This document shows, piece by piece, positions 5,328 through 9,019 of a DNA stretch of 9,019 bases. Origin of the DNA: Oscillospiraceae bacterium. Lineage in GTDB: Bacteria; Bacillota; Clostridia; Oscillospirales; Ruminococcaceae. The position numbers were made by a program, and so were the translations under genes. Below the pieces are notes generated by a model. The model had not been told where the DNA came from and made no database searches. It worked only from the letters and a program-made list of their open reading frames with translations. Where the stretch lies: the NCBI GenBank assembly GCA_003531585.1, contig DQFX01000029.1, positions 1 through 9,019 on the forward strand, in the 5' to 3' direction. How positions within the stretch are numbered: the first letter of the stretch is position 1; each line of letters opens with the position of its first letter.

Positions 5328-6809
5328 ATGAAGCTGGTAATTGCAGAAAAGCCCTCCGTTGGAAATTCTATCGCGCGAATGATCGGCGCTGACCGTCAGC
5401 GCGGCGACGGGTTCACTTCGGGAAACGGATACATAGTAAGCTGGTGCTTCGGGCACCTTGTCGCGCTTTCCTCGCCGGAGGAGTACGACAAGCGTTACGC
5501 CAAGCCCTGGAAGCTGTCCAACCTGCCGATAATTCCGGAGGAGTTCCGCTGGACCGTCGCGGAAAGCACCGCGCCGCAGTTCGAGAAGCTCAAGGCACTG
5601 ATGGAGCGCCCTGACGTAGACGAGATAATATGCGCCACCGACGCAGGCAGGGAGGGCGAGTGCGTGTTTCGCTATGTATACTATCAGGCGGGATGCACAA
5701 AGCCGTTCAAGCGGCTGTGGATAAGCTCCATGACCGACGAGGCTATCCGCGATGGGTTCGAACACCTCCGTCCGGGCAGCGACTACGACGCGCTCTACCG
5801 AAGCGGTCTAGCACGCAACAAGGCGGACTGGATCGTCGGAATGAACGCGACGCAGCTTTTCACGGTGAAGTACCGCAGCCTGCTTTCCGTCGGCAGAGTC
5901 CAGACCCCGACCCTTGCAATGCTGGTGGAGCGCGAGAAGAAGATACAGCAGTTTGCCTCCGCGCGGTATTTCACGCTGGAGCTGAACTGCGGAAAATTCA
6001 GGGCTGAGAGCGGAAAAATCGAGCCGCTCCAGGCGGAGCAGGCCGCGGCGAAATGCGGCAAAACCGCCGTTGTGAAGTCCGTGGTGAAGGAGCAGAAGAA
6101 CGCCAACCCGCCGAAGCTCTACGACCTGACGACTCTCCAGCGCGACGCGAACAAGCTCTACGGCTACACCGCGCAGCAGACTCTGGACTGCGCCCAGAAG
6201 CTGTACGAATCCAAGCTGATAACCTACCCGCGCACCGACAGCTGCTACATCACCGATGATATGGAGCAGACCGCCGCTGACATGGTACGGCGCACTGCGG
6301 CGGCGTTCAAGTTCGGCGCGGACTACGACGCGCAGGGCTGCCCCCCGGATATAAAGCGCCTGATAAACAACGAGAAGGTCAGCGACCATCACGCGCTGCT
6401 TCCTACGAAGGAGATTTCCCGTTACGATTTCACAAGGCTGCCGGAGGACTGCTGGAACGTCCTGTCGCTGATTGCGATAAGGCTGCTGCTGGCGGTGTCC
6501 CCGGTGAACACCTGCGATTCCGTGACCGCTGTGCTCGAGTGCGGCGGCATGGATTTCACAGCCAGGGGCAAAACGGTAGTCCAGGGCGGCTGGAAGCAGC
6601 TCGAAGCCACAATAAAGGCGGGGCTGAAGGGGCTTTCCCAGGACGCGGACGAGGACGACGCCGAGGAAGCTTCCGGAGTGCTCCCGCCGCTTGTCGAGGG
6701 CGCAGAGATACCGGTGAAGTCGGTGAAGCCGCTTGAGCATAAGACAACGCCCCCGAAGCGCTACACCGAAGCTATATGCTGTGAAAGGGGGATAAGAAAT
6801 CGCCCATAG
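5328..6809 (+). pseudogene. topB: DNA topoisomerase III, 3' end disrupted by element insertion
   Basis: TopB is a type IA topoisomerase that passes single strands to decatenate and relax DNA. The ATG at 5328 is preceded by AAAGGA at 6 bases; a longer frame from 5277 overlaps the divergent promoter and lacks a ribosome site. The Toprim domain starts with VIAEKPSV (Glu7) and has ATDAGREGE (103-111). SVGRVQTPTLAMLV (187-200) is the type IA gate motif, and LITYPRTDS holds the catalytic Tyr300. VSDHHALLPT is at 361-370. Homology stops after PPKRYTEA (475-482), and an unrelated 11-residue tail follows to a TAG at 6807-6809. Full-length TopB is roughly 690-730 residues and continues with a region ending in the GLGTPATR motif, which is absent. 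The break coincides with the left end of a serine-recombinase element. The protein is probably inactive in this state; precise excision would restore it. Confidence 0.88.
6787..6805. repeat. imperfect palindrome at the element's left end, candidate attachment-site arm
   Basis: GGGGGAT (6787-6793) and ATCGCCC (6799-6805) form a 7-bp inverted repeat with one mismatch around a 5-base centre. It lies within 40 bases of the topB break and 20 bases before the recombinase start. It may be a recombinase binding site in attL, or a leader hairpin near the ribosome site. Both are inference. Confidence 0.35.
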
Positions 6810-6825
6810 AAAGGAGAGTTTTTCA

Positions 6826-8700
6826 ATGAAAGCAAAGAAAACGGACAACGGCAAGATAACCGCACTATACGAGCGTCTTTCCCGCGACGACGACCTCACA
6901 GGCGACAGTAACAGTATAATCAATCAAAAGAAGCTGCTTGAAGATTATGCAAAGGAGCATGGATTTACGAATTGTGTCCACTTTACTGATGACGGCTGGT
7001 CTGGCGCAAACTTTGACCGCCCTAATTGGAAACGCATGATTGCAGCCATAGAAGCCGGAGAGGTTTCCCATGTGCTGGTAAAGGATTTGAGCCGCGTTGG
7101 TAGAGATTATCTGCAAGTGGGTTTTTATACCGAAGTTATGTTTAGAGAGCATGGCGTTCGCTTCGTTGCCATTGCAAACGGCGTTGACAGCGACAAGCGC
7201 GAAAGCAGCGAGTTTGCACCCTTTTTGAACATTATGAATGAGTGGTATGTTCGGGACTCAAGCCGCAAAATCAAAAGCGTTCTCCGGGCAAAGGGAATGT
7301 CTGGCATACACACTAATTCCATTGGTATTTATGGGTACAAGAAAGACCCTAACGACAAAAACCATTGGATTGTTGATGATGAAGCCGCCGAGGTTGTTCG
7401 CCGGATTTACCGCATGGCGATAGAGGGAAAAGGCCCGTATGAAATCGCTCGTATTCTTGCTTCGGAAAAAGTTGAAAGACCGTCCTACTACCTTGCACAG
7501 CGCGGTTTAGGCAAACATAAAACCAGTTACAACCCCGACGAGCCATACACATGGCGCGGCGGCACAGTTGCAGATATTCTATCCAAGCCGGAATATATCG
7601 GGCATACGGTAAACTTTCGGACTTATAAGGAGAGCTACAAGGACAAACACTCCAAAATGACACCAAAAGAGGATTTAGTCATTTTTGAGAATACGCAGGA
7701 AGCAATTATTGACAAGGAAACATGGGAGCGCGTTCAGACCTTGCGAAAGACAATCCGTAGGACAGATACCATAGGCACAGCAAATCCCTTAACAGGCTTG
7801 ATGTTCTGTGCTGATTGCGGGGCGAAGATGTATAACCACAGGGGCAAGGCTGGCAATGCGCGGGATTGGGCAGGGCGACCAACTGGAAAGAAACGTCCAG
7901 ACCGCGACGAATACAACTGTTCCCGTTATGATTTAGGCAATCAACACTTTGATGATTATTGCACCACACACCTTATCCGTACTGCCGTTGTTAATGAATT
8001 ACTGCTTGAAGCGATAAAGGAAGTTTGCGACTATGCACAGAACAACGAAGCCGAGTTTATGGCGCAAGTCTGTTCCGCTTCCGAGGACAGACAGGCAAAA
8101 GCGGCTAAAGCTATCCGACAGAGGAAACAGCGCAGCGAAAAGCGCACCGACGAATTGAGCCGCTTAATTCGCAAGCTCTATGAGGACAATGTAAATGGGC
8201 GGCTTTCAGACAAGCTCTTTGAACAAATGTTGCATGATTTTGAAGCCGAGTTAGAGGGCTTGACCGATAGTATCACACAAGACCAGCAGGAGCTTGACCG
8301 CATAAGCAGGGAAACCGTCAATGCCGAGAAGTTTCTTGCCCTTGTCAAAAAATATACGGATTTTTCCGAACTCACCCCCGCAATGATAAATGAGTTTGTT
8401 GAAAAAATCCTTGTTCATCAAGCCGAGGGCAAAGGCGCAAGCCGTACACAGGAAGTCGAGATTTTCTTTAACTTTATCGGCAAGGTAGAAATCCCGCGCA
8501 AAGAAATTGAACTAACAGAGGAAGAAAAGGCAGCATTAGCGGAACAGGAACGACGCAGGGCGAAGAAAGCCGAGTATAACCGCCGCTATATGGAGAAGAA
8601 GCGCAGACAATGGAAAGAGCAACAGGAACGGGAGAAAGAACAGCAGGAAGCTCTTGAATTACCCGCTGCTTCCACCGAGAAAGGAGAACGCATAGCATGA
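6826..8700 (+). CDS. large serine recombinase (TnpX/TndX-like, DUF4368-type)
   Basis: This 624-residue site-specific recombinase integrates and excises its element by a serine-linked double-strand exchange. The catalytic resolvase domain (about 10-160) has YERLSRDD with the nucleophile Ser19, GWSGANFDRP (57-66) and KDLSRVGRDY (86-95) with the conserved Arg90 and Arg93. The recombinase DNA-binding domain (about 165-320) includes GIYGYKKDP and LSKPEYIGH. The zinc ribbon has CADC (328-331) with later ligands Cys365 and Cys379. A coiled-coil region covers about 400-500, a DUF4368-like part about 505-570, and a very basic Lys/Arg/Glu/Gln tail ends the protein. AAAGGAG lies 9 bases before the ATG. 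All catalytic residues are present, so it is probably active. It is AT-richer than the genes around it. The next gene overlaps its stop by ATGA. No good promoter is visible upstream in the integrated state. Confidence 0.93.
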   Translation: MKAKKTDNGKITALYERLSRDDDLTGDSNSIINQKKLLEDYAKEHGFTNCVHFTDDGWSGANFDRPNWKRMIAAIEAGEVSHVLVKDLSRVGRDYLQVGFYTEVMFREHGVRFVAIANGVDSDKRESSEFAPFLNIMNEWYVRDSSRKIKSVLRAKGMSGIHTNSIGIYGYKKDPNDKNHWIVDDEAAEVVRRIYRMAIEGKGPYEIARILASEKVERPSYYLAQRGLGKHKTSYNPDEPYTWRGGTVADILSKPEYIGHTVNFRTYKESYKDKHSKMTPKEDLVIFENTQEAIIDKETWERVQTLRKTIRRTDTIGTANPLTGLMFCADCGAKMYNHRGKAGNARDWAGRPTGKKRPDRDEYNCSRYDLGNQHFDDYCTTHLIRTAVVNELLLEAIKEVCDYAQNNEAEFMAQVCSASEDRQAKAAKAIRQRKQRSEKRTDELSRLIRKLYEDNVNGRLSDKLFEQMLHDFEAELEGLTDSITQDQQELDRISRETVNAEKFLALVKKYTDFSELTPAMINEFVEKILVHQAEGKGASRTQEVEIFFNFIGKVEIPRKEIELTEEEKAALAEQERRRAKKAEYNRRYMEKKRRQWKEQQEREKEQQEALELPAASTEKGERIA

Positions 8701-9019
8701 GAATGCTCATTGACAATGGCAACACCCCCGCCGCCCCGCGCCCGTATATCGGGCATTACGGGCGGTTGCGGAAAGCCTACCTTGAACAGTACCGCCCCGA
8801 CCTCTACACCGCCCTTGTCGCAAATGAGAAGCTGCATGAGCATTGCGCCGAGATTGACGAAGCCGCCCGGAGCCGGATTGACCTTATCATGCCGCAGCTT
8901 GCAAGGAGCGCGGGAGCTACCGAAGCACTCAAAGCTACCGACCCCATGAAATGGGTGGGACTGATGAACGCTTGCAGGGCGCAAGCGGAGGAAATCGCCA
9001 AGTTTGAGCTAATCTATGT
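8697..9019 (+). CDS. TnpV-like transposon-encoded protein, 3' end beyond the window
   Basis: The frame opens at 8697, where ATGA overlaps the recombinase stop, with AAAGGAG 10 bases upstream; this indicates translational coupling. A second in-frame ATG at 8703 is also possible. There are 107 residues before the window edge. TnpV-like marks are IGHYGRLRKAYLEQYRPDLY (18-37), LHEHCAEIDEAA (46-57), and the C-terminal MKWVGLMN (84-91), then EEIAKFELIY. In the family the chain usually ends a few residues after this FELIY, so nearly the whole protein is here. TnpV is a small accessory protein of Tn4451-type elements whose exact role is not settled. The gene is much more GC-rich than the recombinase. 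Confidence 0.82.
   Translation, partial: MRMLIDNGNTPAAPRPYIGHYGRLRKAYLEQYRPDLYTALVANEKLHEHCAEIDEAARSRIDLIMPQLARSAGATEALKATDPMKWVGLMNACRAQAEEIAKFELIY

Larger units (their letters stand above)
6768..9019 (+). mobile_element. left end of a Tn4451-like serine-recombinase element inserted in topB
   Basis: topB homology ends at about 6775. Only 51 bases further on, a large serine recombinase gene begins, followed by a TnpV-like gene that leaves the window. In Tn4451 the recombinase tnpX is also the first gene at the left end and is followed by tnpV. Large serine recombinases of this kind often join at a GA or other dinucleotide; a GA at 6768-6769 lies right at the break but is not proof. The exact junction is therefore only bounded, at about 6768-6780. 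Codon use and GC content differ from the host genes. The right end, cargo and mobilisation or conjugation genes are outside the window, so the element could be a small mobilizable transposon or a large integrative conjugative element. Confidence 0.8.

Noticed and set aside
5808..6923. Long minus-strand open frame (371 codons) opposite topB and the start of the recombinase
   Set aside because: It spans two unrelated plus-strand genes and their junction, has no domain or ribosome site, and is explained as a shadow of GC-rich topB.

Overview
The window looks like a GC-rich Clostridia chromosome, most probably of the Ruminococcus/Oscillospiraceae type found in guts. The grounds are strong AGGAG-type ribosome binding sites, sigma-A-like promoters with 17-bp spacers, a strong G/C bias at third codon positions in the host genes, and family signatures typical of that group (LysA, TrmB, BD-FAE-like esterase). 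The genus is an inference.

Left part (1-2074). The tail of an unidentified gene ends at 68 and meets a bidirectional hairpin terminator (83-112). Facing it on the minus strand is an AraC-type regulator that keeps its cupin sensor half but has no DNA-binding helix-turn-helix half. It diverges from an alpha/beta-hydrolase of the acetyl-xylan/feruloyl esterase type. Both genes have recognisable promoters, and the short gap between them holds a GTTTAC direct repeat that could be an operator. A 108-residue, three-helix membrane protein follows the esterase, probably in the same transcript.

Middle part (2075-5327). Here lie lysA (diaminopimelate decarboxylase), a hairpin terminator, then trmB (tRNA m7G46 methyltransferase) tightly followed by a monoacylglycerol-lipase/lysophospholipase-like hydrolase. 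A two-way terminator separates these from a 42-residue minus-strand membrane microprotein. That small gene has a near-perfect promoter and ribosome binding site, and it diverges from topB.

Right part (5328-9019). topB (DNA topoisomerase III) carries Toprim and the active-site tyrosine but breaks off at about residue 482, just after the conserved KRYTEA stretch. From there the sequence is the left end of a mobile element. It encodes a 624-residue large serine recombinase with a zinc ribbon and DUF4368-like C-terminus, then a translationally coupled TnpV-like protein running off the window. This recombinase-then-TnpV order resembles the left end of Tn4451-type elements. Base composition changes sharply at the recombinase. 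The simplest reading is that an integrative or mobilizable element has inserted into chromosomal topB, and that the missing topB 3' part should lie at the element's other end, outside the window.

I see no clearly new defence or biosynthetic system. The most notable points are the interrupted topB, the sensor-only AraC-like protein, the D-to-C change in the TrmB signature and the membrane microprotein. No gene-free stretch exceeds 300 bases, and no tRNA, rRNA or CRISPR array was seen.
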